Shown in pieces: positions 50,183 through 62,889 of a stretch of 64,000 nucleotides of DNA. Location: positions 496,001 to 560,000 of the forward strand of contig OZ218950.1 of the NCBI GenBank assembly GCA_965112735.1, read 5' to 3'. The notes below the pieces were generated by a model. It saw nothing but the letters and a program-made list of their open reading frames with translations, was not told the DNA's origin and did not search any database. This DNA is from Phaeosaccion multiseriatum (lineage: Eukaryota; Ochrophyta, other classes). Each line of letters opens with the position of its first letter. The first letter of the stretch is position 1. The translations under genes and the position numbers were made by a program.

Positions 50183-51019
50183 CTGAGGCCATCGGGTCAC
50201 TAAATCCCAAGTCCCGAGGTATCAGCAGCAGGGCCCTCCACACGCACGCACGCTCGCAGCGCCTTCCGTCCGCGCCTCTTCTTCTCACTCGCCGTCACCA
50301 TGCTTTCTTCCAGCACCGCCCACTCCTCCTTCAGCTTGTCACCATCATCATCCTCCCCTACTCCTCCTGAGCGATAGCGGTGGTAGGCAGACACAAAGTC
50401 TCGGATCGTGCTCTCCAGGCTCGCCCCCTTCCTCTTTGTGCGCACAGCGAGGTGGGGCAGCAGCAACACTTTACTCCGGCCCACAGCCACCACCACGCCA
50501 TTCGATAGCTCCCTGCCCCGACGGCCGCAGAAGGCCGTGGCAGCATCAGCCCCGCCATCTTCCAGCCCTCTCCACAGGCCACAGGGTAGTTGAATCTCGT
50601 CCCCGGCATGAAGCCCCAGCCCCACAAGCAAACCCACCCCATTCCCATCCTCCAGTGCCTCCTTCCTCTCCTCCCCTCCCCCAGGCATTGAAGGGGCGCA
50701 TTTTGCCCTCTTGCTTCCTCTCCCATTGATGTCCTCCACAGCTCCTCGCTTGGGCACAGGCGTACACCGGGCAATCTCCTCCTTCTGCTCCGCTCCCTCC
50801 CTCTTCACTCGTGCATGCCTCTTGCACATCCCACCTTGCCTCCGTTGCTTCTCGCACCCCTCAACAGCACACCTCTTGACAACTGTCACAGCTCCGTGGG
50901 CCTGGCAAAGTCCTCCTTGGACCCGCTGCTTGTCGCACCCCTCCACTCTACACCTCTTCTGTACCACCACAGCTCCGTGGGCCACGCAAAGTCCTCCCTG
51001 TCGCCGATGCTTGTCGCAC

Positions 51020-54000
51020 ACCCCTCTTCTTTTTTTTCTGCTTAAGACAGGGCCACCATGGAAGGGGACGACAGGGGGGCCACGCGGCCCCCCGGAGCCC
51101 AGGAGACACCAGCAAACCTCACAGCAACCCAGCAGGAGCCACCTATGAGCCGCGATCAGCAGCGGCTCGAAAGAAGGGAGAGACGGGCAGCGGCAGCAGC
51201 AATTCGCCAAACACCAGCACGGGAAGGCGTGCCCACCCCCATCACGGCTCCACCAGCGGCCGCAGCACCCCGCAACACCCTCCCGCAGGACCCACAGCTC
51301 CCACCAGCACTCACGGAACCCACAGCAACAGCAGCGGAAGCCCACCCCCAGCAGCAGCAACCACAACCGATCTCAACGACACGGCAACAAACAGCACCAG
51401 CCGCCAGGAGATCTACCACGCCCGCCAGCGAGACAACAGGCCCTACAACAGCACCACCCCCCACAGCGACCAGCCCAGCACCCATGCAGCCAACCACGAG
51501 GCCAAGGGGACGAAGCAGGACCCCCCGAGCACGCAGCCCGGAAAGGCCAACCGCCACTTTCCGAGCCTCAGATCCAGCCCAAACCACCAACGCGTCAACT
51601 CACAGAAACGCACACGGGATCACAGAGCAAATCGTCTCCATCCTCCAAGACGAATACGAAGACACCCACCTCACAGCCACGACCCCCATACGGCAACACC
51701 CGAACCTCTTCTTCAACGAACAAGCGCCAGCATCCGCCAGCCGACGCATCAGCGCTGAGTTCGCAAGCCTAAACCTCACCGCGACGGAACTGACCCACCA
51801 CAACACGGCCGAGGCCATCGCCGACCTCGTACGACCACCCCCCACGACGCACGAGGAAGAGACAGCATCACTCGAAACAGACACGCATGGACACGCACCA
51901 ACGACATGGAGCAACACCATACGCCACCAGCGCGACGCGGCGCTCCCGCCTACCAACTCGCACTTCTATATGCCCCTCCTCAGACAAGCTCTAAGGAGCG
52001 GAGGCCCCCCACCACCCCCGGAAGACCACATGGGGGAGGAGATTACCCCCTTGGATGGCAACAGATCGTGGAGGCCTATGCCCACACGCTCGCAGGCCAA
52101 GAGATCACCTCCAACGAGTTGGTCAACGACTACATCACCGCCTCACGACAGGAGGAACTCATCGCGGTATTACCCGACGTCCAAGCCATCGTTGAGCGCT
52201 ACGGCCACGCCCTACGCGACCACACCAACAACACCACCACCTCCCCCTTCGCCAACACCATGGCCACACCGTGGTGGGCGCCGGGGCAAGCCCTCGCCCT
52301 ACGCACGAGACAGGCCCCCCGGGGAACCGCACCAGGACCGCCACCACCCCCCGCCCAAAGCGACGCAACCACACCCAGCCCACCAACACCGGAGGACAAC
52401 CCCAACAACGCCCGAGTGTACCGAAGACACCCCGACAATGGAAACATTCAAGGGGGCATCCTCTGCAACTTTGGCGAATGCCACGACACCTTCGTCACGG
52501 TAGGCAACACAAGAGACCGCCTCATCAGGCACCAGTCGAGCCACCACCCGAACCGCGGCAGAGAGTGGGACCGATGGATGCGCGAACACCACCCCCAGGC
52601 CGCGTCAATCCTGTGGTACCGCGCCAACGGCCCACAGAGCGGACCACAGAATAATACGTACCAGCTCCGGGACTGCACAAGTGGATGCGGCAACCTGGCC
52701 CACCGAAACTCCGGCAGATCCTTCCTTACCCGCTTCCCGCAATCAGGCCTACGACAACCCCTATGCAACGCCTGCATACGAGCACACGAAGCCGCAAGCC
52801 TACCAGCACCGCCAACCATCCAACGAGCTCGAAGCATGCCCCCACCGACAAGAGCAGGTGGGACAGACACTACACGAGAGCACGACCAGGAGGGAGGAGG
52901 GAGAGGAGAGCGAGCGGGACACAGGGGAGGGGGACGAGGAGACCGCGAAGGAAGAGTAGTAGCAGGGGGGGAAGAGGGCGAAAACAGCAGAGGCGGAGGA
53001 GAGCGCCCAGCACTGGCACGGGAAGCAGCGGCAGAAGGAGGGGAAGGGCAAGCAGCGGGAGGAGGTGACGAAGGAGAAGGAGGAGGCGACCCCACCAACA
53101 ACGAGGAGCTACCCAACTGCCCGGTGTGTATGGAACCGCTCACTGGCCAAGCACAAGTCGCCATGCACGAAGGCGAACATCACGTGCACAACCACTGCGC
53201 ATTGGGAGTCATGAGCAGGTACCCCAACCGCAACGACCACCTCTGCCCCTACTGCCGCAACCCCTGCTACCGGCACACGATCGAGCAGGCCATCACAGCA
53301 CAAGGAGGGAGAGCTATGGGCCGCGCAAGGGATCGCCTAGCGAGGGAGCGCAGAGAGTCGCATCAGCAGCACGCGCAGGCCAGCCAAGGGCGACGCCGCC
53401 AGTCCCAGCCACCCCCCACCACCCGACACACACCCCCACCCCAACCTACCGCCCCCCCAGCCCCGATATGCTGCATATGCATGTCAGACGCGGACCCCCC
53501 TTTCATCGCACCAACCACGGAGTGGCCAGTACGCACCCGACGCTGCCAACACACCGTTCACCCCGCGTGCCTCCTTCACCACCTGAACGACCAAGCCACA
53601 CTGAGGAGAGCCAACCAGCAGCCCGTCATACCACCAGGCAACCTCCCCTGCCCCGCGCAAGGCTGCATGGCTGGCTACCAAGCTCAACGAGCCATCCCCG
53701 CCCTCAGGACCATCCTCACCCAAGGCAACGCAGCATCGGCCTACCAAGGCCCCCTCAACGACCTCGAGAACGCCTATCTAGGCCCAGACCCAAACGAGGA
53801 CCCGTCGCGTACGGCAACGCCCCAGCACACGACAGCAACGGCCAGGCTCAACCCGTACCAACCCACCACCCCCACGGGCAGAGGAGGAGGGCGAGGGCAC
53901 GCGGAAGGAGGAGGAGGAGGAGGAGGAGGAGGAGCAATCGCAGCAGCGCCAAGTGGAGTAGAAGGAGGAAGAGGAGGACGAGGGAGGGGGAAGGAAACGG

Positions 54001-57000
54001 ACAAGGAGCAGCAGCAGAGAGGGGACCTCAGAGAGAAAGGGCAGGGGGAGATAGCACACGCACGCAAGGAACCACAGCAGCAGCAGCGAGACGAGGGGGA
54101 GGAGGACGGAGCAGAGGCCAAGGAGGTAGCGGCGGGGACGGAGGGGACGGAGAAGGGCCAGCCAACGACGATACACCCGAGGAAGGATGGCCCATGCAGC
54201 ACCCAAACGTCCTCCGCCTAGGGGCCCTGGACCCGCAGGGTACCATCCTCTCAACACTCGTGTTTGAGACAGTAGCGCAGTGCAACCCCCGCCACGTCAG
54301 CTCGATTATCAGCTTACAGCAAAGAGCGCTCAACAACTGGAACAGGGCGCTGAGGGCCCACAAGAACGGCCCCACCGACGCCACCCTCCACACCCTTCTG
54401 GCATGGGATGTCTTCCACCACCTCCTCCCTGCCATGCTCTTCTCTAAAGACGGAGCCTACAGCCGCCAGCAGCGGATACAGATGGTCCTCGACCTCGACA
54501 TCGCCCCACTCGCACAAGCAGCGATAGCCACAGCACACGCACGCCGCCCACCACCCCCAGCACAGGCACAGACAGAGGAGCGACGGAGAGAAACCTGCGC
54601 CCACCTGCTCACCAAACCCGGAGGCCTGCACAAGGCCGCCGCGAGGCTCAGCACAAAGAGCAGAGACGGCCACCTCCCTCCCACACACGAGACCTTTAGA
54701 CGCCTCCAGCAAGCGCACGTCGACGAGAGCCTCGAAGAGATCAACACAGCAGCAGCAGCAGCCAGGGAGTACGCCAGAACCCAGGTGCAGGAGCACCCCG
54801 AGAATGGCAACGACGTCACCAGAGAGGAGATCAGCACAGCCATGCTGCTGACCTACCGGAGGGTCAACTTCTGGAAGGGCCAAGGAGCAGACGGGCGCAG
54901 GGCGAGCCACGTCAAGTACCCCCCGGACAGCCCCCAGGAGTACGCAATCGTGGAGGCTCTGACTGACACCTACGAGCTGCTCCGAACGGGGGACACTCCA
55001 CTGCCTCCACAGCTCGCCAAACGGTGGTTCAGCACCAGCGCCGCAGCCCTCGGCGAGAAAGCGCGTCCTGTGACATCCCCCAACCTCTACCGCAGCCTCG
55101 TGGAGAGCTGTCACATGAAGCTCATCGCGGACAGGGTGGGCCCAGAGCTCAGAAGCGCAGGACAGCTAGCGGTAGCGGTCAGAGGCGGAGGGGAAACACA
55201 CGCCGCAGCAGCCCAGCTAGCGCACGATGCCGGCAAAACCGTCGTGCTGCATGACATCACCAAGGCCTACACCCGCGTGTCGCGTGCCAGAGGCGTCCTA
55301 GCCTCAGGAGCACTCCCTACCATCGACCCAGCAGGCATCAACTACGCCATCGCCAGCCTCTCCCACGCCTCCGCCCACAACGCCCTCACACCAGACGGCA
55401 CCCAGACCATCCACCAGAGCTCCGGAGTCAACCAAGGAGCACCAGAAGGGCCTCTCATGTTCGCAGCCGCCATCCACCCAGTGCTGAAAGTTCAGAACAC
55501 AGCCGACACCGCAGCGAACCGCCCCACCATCTCCGCCTACGCAGACGACCTCATGGACCAGCTGGAACCCGACGCACCCCTAGAGACCTACGCCCCACGA
55601 CATGCCCATCTCCAAGCCCAATTCCGAGGCTTGGGCCTCGAGTTCAACGAGAGGAAAACGGTTTACCTCATGGGCAAAGGCAAGCAGCCAACACAGGCTG
55701 ACAGGGACCACGCCCAACGGCAGGGCGCCACACTAGCCACCGAGGGTACCGTGGTAGCCGGCATCCCCGTCGGCACGGAGGAGTACATCGAAGAGTACCT
55801 CCGCAACATCCTCGGCCAAGAAGACCCCAGGGGCTACCTCCAACTCGCCAAACACTGCAGCGAGTGGGACAACACCCAGGCGGCCACCCTCGTCCTCCTC
55901 CAATGCCTCCCAGCCAGGCTCACACACCTGGCGAGAGCCATTGACCCCTCCATCTTCCGACGCGCCCTCGGCAGCAGGGCAGACCGCACCAACAGGGCGA
56001 CACTGGCCCACATCATGCGACTCCCCGATGCCCCCCCTCTGGAGCAGGCCGCAGATGCACAAGAGGAGCCATGGACGGAGACACAGCGCCTACAAATGCA
56101 TACGGCACGGCGCTTCGGCGGCCTCGGCCTCACCAGCCTCCATGACATCGCCCCAGCAGCATACCTTGGCAACAAGATGCTCACCCTCCCCCCTGCTCAG
56201 CCGCACCGCACGCCGGGAAGGCTCCCAAGAGAGCGCCCTACCGGACCAGCTGTTCACCAACGGAGCCCTCAAGAGCGTCGCCGACAGCGTCAACCTCCTG
56301 CACGAGGAGGGGGTCCCTGAGGCCCCCCTCATCCAAGCAGTGGGTCAGGCACAGTTCGACGAGGCCCGCTCACGCGTACTCGAGCCGCCTGACCACCAAG
56401 CCCAAGACACAGCGCGACGCAACGTGCGCAGGAGCCATCAGGCAGGCCGTCAACCGACCCACGGCGTCCAGAAGGCCCTCACCACCTTCATCCACAAACG
56501 CCGCCATGAGGAGCTGACGCAGAGCATCGCCACCATCGACGTCACACCGGCAGAGGCACAGAGGGGAGAGGAGACACAGGAAATGGCAACAGCCCGACTC
56601 CACTCACAGCGAGGAAGGGGCGCCATGGCCTTCCTCGGAGCGCTCCCCCACGGCCACAACACCATGGCCCCCGCAGAATGGACCATGGCCCTTCGTCGCA
56701 ACCTCGGTGTCAACACGCCATACGCGGACCCGCCCCCACCCTGCCTCGGCACAGGCTGCGCCCGCACGGCAAGCACCACCCACGCCACCATCTGCCCCCG
56801 CACCGGCCTCCACAACCACACACACCACCTCCTCGTCAAGGCCTTCGGGAGGATGATGCACAGCGTGGGCATTGGAGGAGCACGCGTAGAGGACCAGACC
56901 TGCTTCGACGGCCCCACGGGCACCCGAGCAGGCCGAGACCTACGCATGGATCTGACCTATCCCGCAGGTAGCTTCCCGGGAGCGGACGCACCCCTGCGGA

Positions 57001-57764
57001 GAAACCTCCTCTGCGACATCACCGTCACCAACCCCACCGCCCCCACCCACGTGGGACGGGCCTCCACCACGCCAGGCCACGCAGCAGCCGCCGCCGAAGA
57101 GCGCAAGCGCACGCACTACCTGGGCAGTTTTCTGCCCGGGACTTCAACCCTCAAGTGCATTGCGATCGAGACGTACGGCAGACTGGGCCACCAAACGGAC
57201 GAGCTCATCGAGGCGATGGCCATCCACAAGGCATCAAGAGGGCTCGGCCCCGCAGCGGCGGCAGCCACGGGCCCCATCAAGGGCCTCCTGCGCCAACAAC
57301 TGTCCCTCGCCCTTCAACGCGCCCTCTCACAGCGGGAGATCAGGTATGGCACCCTCCTTCGAGCCACGATGACGCAGCACGAAGCAGCAGAAACCCTCGA
57401 CTGGGGGCTCATGGGAGCCATCGACGGAGCGGCCGCCTGAGGAGCAGGAGTACACCAGCCAGCAGACAGCGAGACCATCAGCACACAGCATAGCAACCAC
57501 AGTTAGTCACGCCTTGTCACCCGCACCACCCACAGTAGGATAGTTCACATATCACCTCCACCACCTCACTCCTTCCCACACCCCTTCATCTCCTCCTCCC
57601 CCCCTCACTCCCTTCCCATTCCCCATTATCCTCTACTCTACCACCCTTACCATCCTCTTCCCCTCCACATCACGCTCCATCAATACCACACATACACGCA
57701 TCTACACATGGTTACAACTTACCTCGAGCGCACCAATACTGAGCCCATAAGCTCTAATATACAT
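51020..57764 (+). mobile_element. LINE copy C, near full length, RLE-type non-LTR retrotransposon
   Basis: About 6.75 kb. 5' flank gtcgcac (51013-51019) is repeated after the 3' end at 57765. A short 5' UTR with a T8 run leads to an ATG at 51058 in the context gccaccATGG. One coding region runs to the stop at 57438-57440, followed by a 324-bp 3' UTR with no poly-A, ending tctaatatacat. There are no LTRs and no tyrosine recombinase. It lies antisense in zinc gene W4. Confidence 0.9.
51058..57440 (+). CDS. LINE polyprotein: Pro-rich N-term, C2H2 finger, two RING-like fingers, RT, restriction-like endonuclease (frameshifted)
   Basis: The domain order needs three frame changes: near 52010-52070, near 54150, and at a C-run near 56190. 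Pro/Thr/Gln-rich start; then CNFGECHDTF with RLIRHQSSHH (C2H2-like, about 52460-52550); CPVCMEPLTG...HHVHNHC...CPYCRNPC (RING-like, 53116-53270); CCICMSDADPP...CQHTVHPAC...CPAQGC (RING-like, 53470-53670). RT: ARPVTSPNLYRSLVESC, motif A LHDITKAYTRVSR, motif B GVNQGAPEGPL, motif C AYADDL, then GLEFNERKTVYL. C-terminal: FGGLGLTSLHDIAPAAYLG, a Cys/His cluster (CLGTGCA..HATICP..H..HH), and an endonuclease core with RMDLTYP and LLCDITVTNP, like the PD-(D/E)xK of R2-type elements. The frameshifts may be decay, sequencing error in homopolymers, or programmed; the first explanations are likelier. Confidence 0.8.
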
Positions 57765-58409
57765 GTCGCACCCCTCCACACTACACCTCTTCACCACAGC
57801 TCCATGGGCCTGGCAAAGTCCTCCTCTGACACGATGCTTCTCGCACCCCTCAACAGTACACCTCTTCACCACAGCCCCGTGGGCCAGGCAAAGTCCTCCT
57901 TGGATCCGATGCTTGTCGCACCCCTCAACAGTACACCTCTTCACCACAGCTCCATGGCCATGGCAAAGTCCTCCTCTGACACGATGCTTGTCGCACCCCT
58001 CAACAGTACACCTCTTCCTCACAGCTCCATGGCCCTTGCAAAGTCCTCCTTGGACCCGCTGCTTGTCGCACCCCTCAACAGTACACCTCTTCACCACAGC
58101 TCCATGGCCCTTGCAAAGTCCTCCCTGTTGCGACTGCTTCTCGCACCCCTCAACAGTACACCTCTTCACCACAGCCCCGTGGGCCAGGCAAAGTCCTCCT
58201 TGGATCCGATGCTTGTTACACCCCTCAACAGTACACCTCTTCCGTACCATCACAGCTCCGTGGGCCACGCGAAGTTCCGCACCTGAATCTCGCAGAGGAT
58301 GCTTGCTCGCTACAACATATGTGAGAAGAGAGAGGAGAGGGGCTTGTCCACCACATCGAACACTTCAATTGACACGGATATTCGACGTGGTGTGCTGTGC
58401 TGAAAAAAA

Positions 58410-59325
58410 AAAAAGGGCTCGAGCTGCCGTAGTGCATCACTGCGGCCTCCCAATAGGCAGCGACGACGACCGCCACGGAGGTCTCAACCTCGCCGAGCAC
58501 CTCGGCTTCATGCAGGAGACACAGCCCGCCCTCCTCCTTTGCCTCCCCTAGCGATGTTCTCCACCTCGCCGTCGGCGAAGCACTGCTTGCAACTCCTCGG
58601 GAGCGGGAAACGTCCGAGACATCATCGCCACTGCTCCAGCGGACGACAGGCGCACCTCCAGCTCGCCCCACACCAGCACCAGCAGATCTTTCTGCCACAA
58701 TCTCAAGGGGGGTGGGGCGCCCTCGCACTCAAGAACACCGCCCTGACGGCCTACCTGGGCTCCGCAGCAGACACTCTCCAATCGGTGCTCGCACCTGGGG
58801 CACTGTGGACGGAGGTCGACGGAGGCGCTCACCGGGACAGGTCTCCATCCCGGCCCAAGACCATGGTGAGGGCCCTCCGACGCTCCCTCGGCATCAACTG
58901 CCTTTACGGCCCAGGAGGGCCCGACGCGCTTGTGCGCACCCGCTGCACCATACCGGCATGCTCTCCTCCATCAAGGACATGTTTTTCAAGCAGACTTCGC
59001 TTCCCGCGTCGGACACGAGAGCTCAAAGTACTTGCTCCCCTCACACAACATCGCCAGGACCTTCCGCAGGACGACTCGGCGCACAGGCGCACGTCGTCTC
59101 CCGCACAGGCCGCACCGGCTCCTCCACCACCAAGGGCCACGTCATGACCAGGCTTCGCCGTCTCGTCAGCTACCACCACCACCACCAGATGTGGCTCTCC
59201 CGGAGCGTGAGCGCGCCTTCCTGGGCGGCTCAGCCGCGGCGCCGGACCAGCACTCCCCCCCCCCGATCAGGCGGGGGAGCAACAGGCCCCCAATGGGCCC
59301 CAGAGACGCACTCACACGCGCGCGC
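58410..59325 (+). mobile_element. Decayed LINE C-terminal region (unit 4)
   Basis: Fourth copy. It keeps the QGGWGALALKNTALTAYLG segment in one frame with TMVRALRRSLGINCLYG, as in unit 1 and unlike units 2 and 3, so it helps rank the units by age. Confidence 0.6.
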
Positions 59326-59602
59326 TTTCAGTTTCTTATCAATAGAATCCCCCCTCCACCCCACTAGTTCCTTCCTTCACTTATCACTAGCTGCTGGCCC
59401 CCTTGGGATTGCTCTCATTCCATTCCAGTGCGCTTGTGGCTGGTAGGAGGCGTCTCTTTATTAGTTCAGTACGATATTATTAAGCCCACGAGATAGCAGA
59501 GATGAGGAGGGAGAGAGAGGGCGGGGGCAGACAAGCTGCCCTTCGCGCCGCTTCACACGTAGCAGCCTTGCCCGAGGGGGGTGCGCCCTTTCTTCACACA
59601 TG

Positions 59603-61446
59603 TCATACGTCCCCGAGGGAGGTGCGTGTGGGAGTGGCATACTTCCTCGCTGAGGCAGAGACAGAGCGCGCGCTGAGAAGAATACCACCGCTGCCACCAC
59701 CACCACCAACGCCTCGGGAGAAGGACCGTTCCCTCTCCTTCTCTCTCTGCACTCTCGCCAGATCCAGCTGTAGCCGCTTCACCTCGGCACGCGACTGCGC
59801 CTCATCCCTCACCCGCTGCTCCTGCATCCGTAACGTCTCTGTAAGCTGGCGCCGCATCTCCTCCACCTGTCTCTGAGAGGCCTCCAACCGCCCCGCCACC
59901 TGCCCTGCGTCCTCTCCCCTCGCCGCCGCCATGCAGGCTAGTTGGTTCTTCTCTCCAGCCAGCGTCGCCAACCTGTTCTGCAGATCAACGTTCCTCGCCT
60001 TGTACCGCTGGGCGAGCTCGGCTTCATCCTTGAGACTCCGCTGGGCCTCTGCAAGATCTCTTTGAAGAGAGGCTTTGGCCGTAACGGTGGCTTTGTGGCG
60101 AGAGCTCTCTGCCTCCTGCTGCCGGCGCTCGGCCTCACGCGCCTGTAGTACGGTGAGAGCATGCAGCAGCAGCAGCAGCAGCAGAGTTGGTGAGCTCATC
60201 TGCAGCTTCACACGCACGCAGACGCACACCCCAGTTGACTTTCTACCCAGACACCTTGGCCTCTAGTGCTGTCATCTGCCTCACACGCGCACACACGCAC
60301 ACACACACCCATGGACTTGTACCCACCTTGGTCTCTAGTGCGGTCATCTGCAGTCGGAGGTTCTCAAGCTCAGCGTCCTTGGAGAGGGCAAGGTCTTCCA
60401 TGCCGCTGCTCACCTCGCTCCGGAGCTGCTCCAGAGCCATGCTGTAGGAGGAGGAGAGGGGGGGAGAAGGGGGGGAGAGAAGAGGCAAGGGGTTGGATGG
60501 GGATAGGAGAGGAGAGGAGAGCGAGAGGAGTGGATGGGAGTGGAGAGGGGAGAGTAGAGGAGGAGTTGGGAGAAGGGGAGGGGCGAGACAGCACACGGGG
60601 TGTCAGGACGCGCAAGCCACACCGGGTTTCAGGGGGGACCATGTCAAGAGCGAAGGAGATGATGGGGATGAAGATACGCCTCCTCCTCCTCCTCTTCTTC
60701 TTCTTCTTCTTCTTCTTCTCTTCCTCCTCCTCCTCCTCCTCCATCCTCCTCTTCCACTCACTTCGCCTTGAAGACCTCTCTCTCCTTGGCCTCTGCCCTG
60801 TCAGACGCGCCTCTCAAGGCCGCCCGAACCGCCTCTACCTCCGACTCTCTTGCTTTAAGCATGTTCTCAAGAGCCGACACCTTGGTCTGCCCCTGTGTGT
60901 ACTTGCCCGTCAGCTCGCTCAAGGCTGCTGCGGCTTCTTCTTGCTGCTCTGTGTGGGCCCGGTGGTCCTCTGCTCGCTCTGCCTCGGTGCTGAGGAGTCG
61001 CTTTTGTTGCGTGTCCAGCTGGGCCTTGAGGGATGCTTGTTCTTCTTCGAGGGAGCGTTGCAGCTTGCTCGACACGGTTTCCAGAGACGCCTTGTTATTG
61101 TGGTGATGGTTGTAGTAGTTGTAGTTGAGTAGTAGTAGTGTAGTAGTGTGAGTGAAAGGTGTATACATGTGCATGAGACAAGAGGAGTGGGAGACAAGAG
61201 AGAGGGGGAGTAGGGTGTGAAAGAAACGAAGGACGACACAAAGAGAGAGAGAAACAGATAGAAAGAGAGGGAGAGAGAGAAAGGGAGAGAGAGAGAGAGA
61301 GAAAGGGGCAGAGAGAGGGGGAGAGAAGCAGGGAAGACGGAGGGTGGCGTAGAGCAACACAAGGGGGAGGCAACAGAGGACTGGGTGTCAGGACGTTTGT
61401 TTCCGCCTACACCCGAATCGTCATTGGTCTACGTGTACGTCTCTCG

Positions 61447-61486
<40 letters not shown>

Positions 61487-62820
61487 TCTCTTTCTCTCTC
61501 TCTCTCTCCATGTCTCCCCCCTCCACCTTCATCTCCCTCACCTTCTCCCGCATGGCCCTATCGAACTCGCCCCTTAACCTCGCATTGTCGGCCACGACTT
61601 CTTTGATCTGCGCCTCGCGGCTGTCCACAGCGGCGTTCATCTTTGCTTGGAGGGCCGACACCGCCTGTAGCACAAGTACGGCAGTTGGTGATACAGCAGC
61701 AGCAGCAGCGGCAGCAAGCGTGGGAGAAGAAGTTAGTGATACGGCGACGGCACAGACGGCACAACAACAAACGACCCAGGCCCGTCAGCGGGGCGAATCT
61801 TCTTGTTCATCGCCCCCGGTTACTTCCCTCCTCTTTCCCATTTCACTCTTTCCCCTCCTTCTCGACTTCAATTCGCTTCCCTTTGCCCCTTTACTTTTGG
61901 TGTGTGGGAGGCTCCCGACCTTTCCTTCGACCCGCGACTTCCATTGCTCTTTCTGTGGCCGTTGTTCCTTCCGTGGCTCACTTGCGAAGGGGCCACACTC
62001 AGCCTCCACATCTCTCTCACTTCCTCCTCCTCCTCCTGCTCCTCCTCCTCCTCCTGCTCCTCCTCATCCTGCTCCTCCTGCTGCTGCTGCTGCTGCTGCT
62101 CTTCTCCTACCCACCTCATCAGTCTCCCTAAGGCGCTCCTCATTGTCGTGCTTCCTTGCTTCGAGCACTCTGCCAAGCTCTCGTCGGGACTGAATCTCCA
62201 ATGCTCGGGCTTGGTCCCTGCGCAGCACAAATACACACACAGCGCTTAGTGAATGGGTAGGGGTAGACAGAGAAAACATACACGGCACGACAGGACACCA
62301 CACGCACGCACTCACATCACGCAGTTCCTCCATACCCCATCCACTGCCATCGTTCCCCCATCAGTCCCCTCCCCTCCCCACCCCCAACCCACTCCCGTCC
62401 CCTCCACTGCCATCCCTCCCTCCGCCCTCTCCCCTCCCCTCACCTTGCCAGCAGGGCGTCCTCCACCTTCTGCTTGGACTCCCTGGTGAGCTGCAAAGTC
62501 GCCTCCTCTCGAGCAGAGTACTCTCCAAGCTGCCTCTCCATACCGCCCATCACCTGAGTAAGAGCGGTACACACACAGCACGTAAGTAAATAAGAAGGTA
62601 AGAACGATCATGTAAGTTCGGCATAATACACACAGTTTCAGTTTCCAGCCAATGATCCTCCACCAAGCAGGCATATACCATAAAAAAAAGTCGTCAGGGA
62701 ATATACGTGCGTAAGTCAGGGAAACATGCTATTCCTGTCTTTACCTGCAACATGCCCTCTGCGTCGCTGCGAGTCACCTCGAGCTCCTTGGACAGGCGCC
62801 GCGCTTGCTCCCTTGGAGCG

Positions 62821-62889
<69 letters not shown>

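Larger units (their letters stand above)
50200..58250 (-). pseudogene. Zinc-repeat gene W4, split by the near-full-length LINE
   Basis: The 5' part (58250-57765) has six complete 25-aa units and a seventh cut at VEGCD, where the LINE's 3' end adds MYIRAYGLSIG and a stop. The 3' part (51019-50200) resumes with CDKHRRQGGLC and two more units with slightly different linkers (QKRCRVEGC, VKRCAVEGC), then MCKRHARVKREG and the family C-terminal region ending DTSGLGI. Without the insert it would encode about nine units. Confidence 0.8.
47208..59746. repeat. Tandem duplication unit 4 (ancestral right end)
   Basis: 12.5 kb including a 6.7-kb LINE and lacking about 2.5 kb of the IQ exon 12 and spacer region. 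Its right end runs without a joint into the full coiled-coil gene. Confidence 0.8.

Noticed and set aside
53126-54150. N-terminal 340 residues of the frame leading into the LINE RT
   Set aside because: In this part the other frame carries the RING-like Cys/His motifs. This frame is Arg/Pro-rich without motifs, so it becomes real coding only near 54150.
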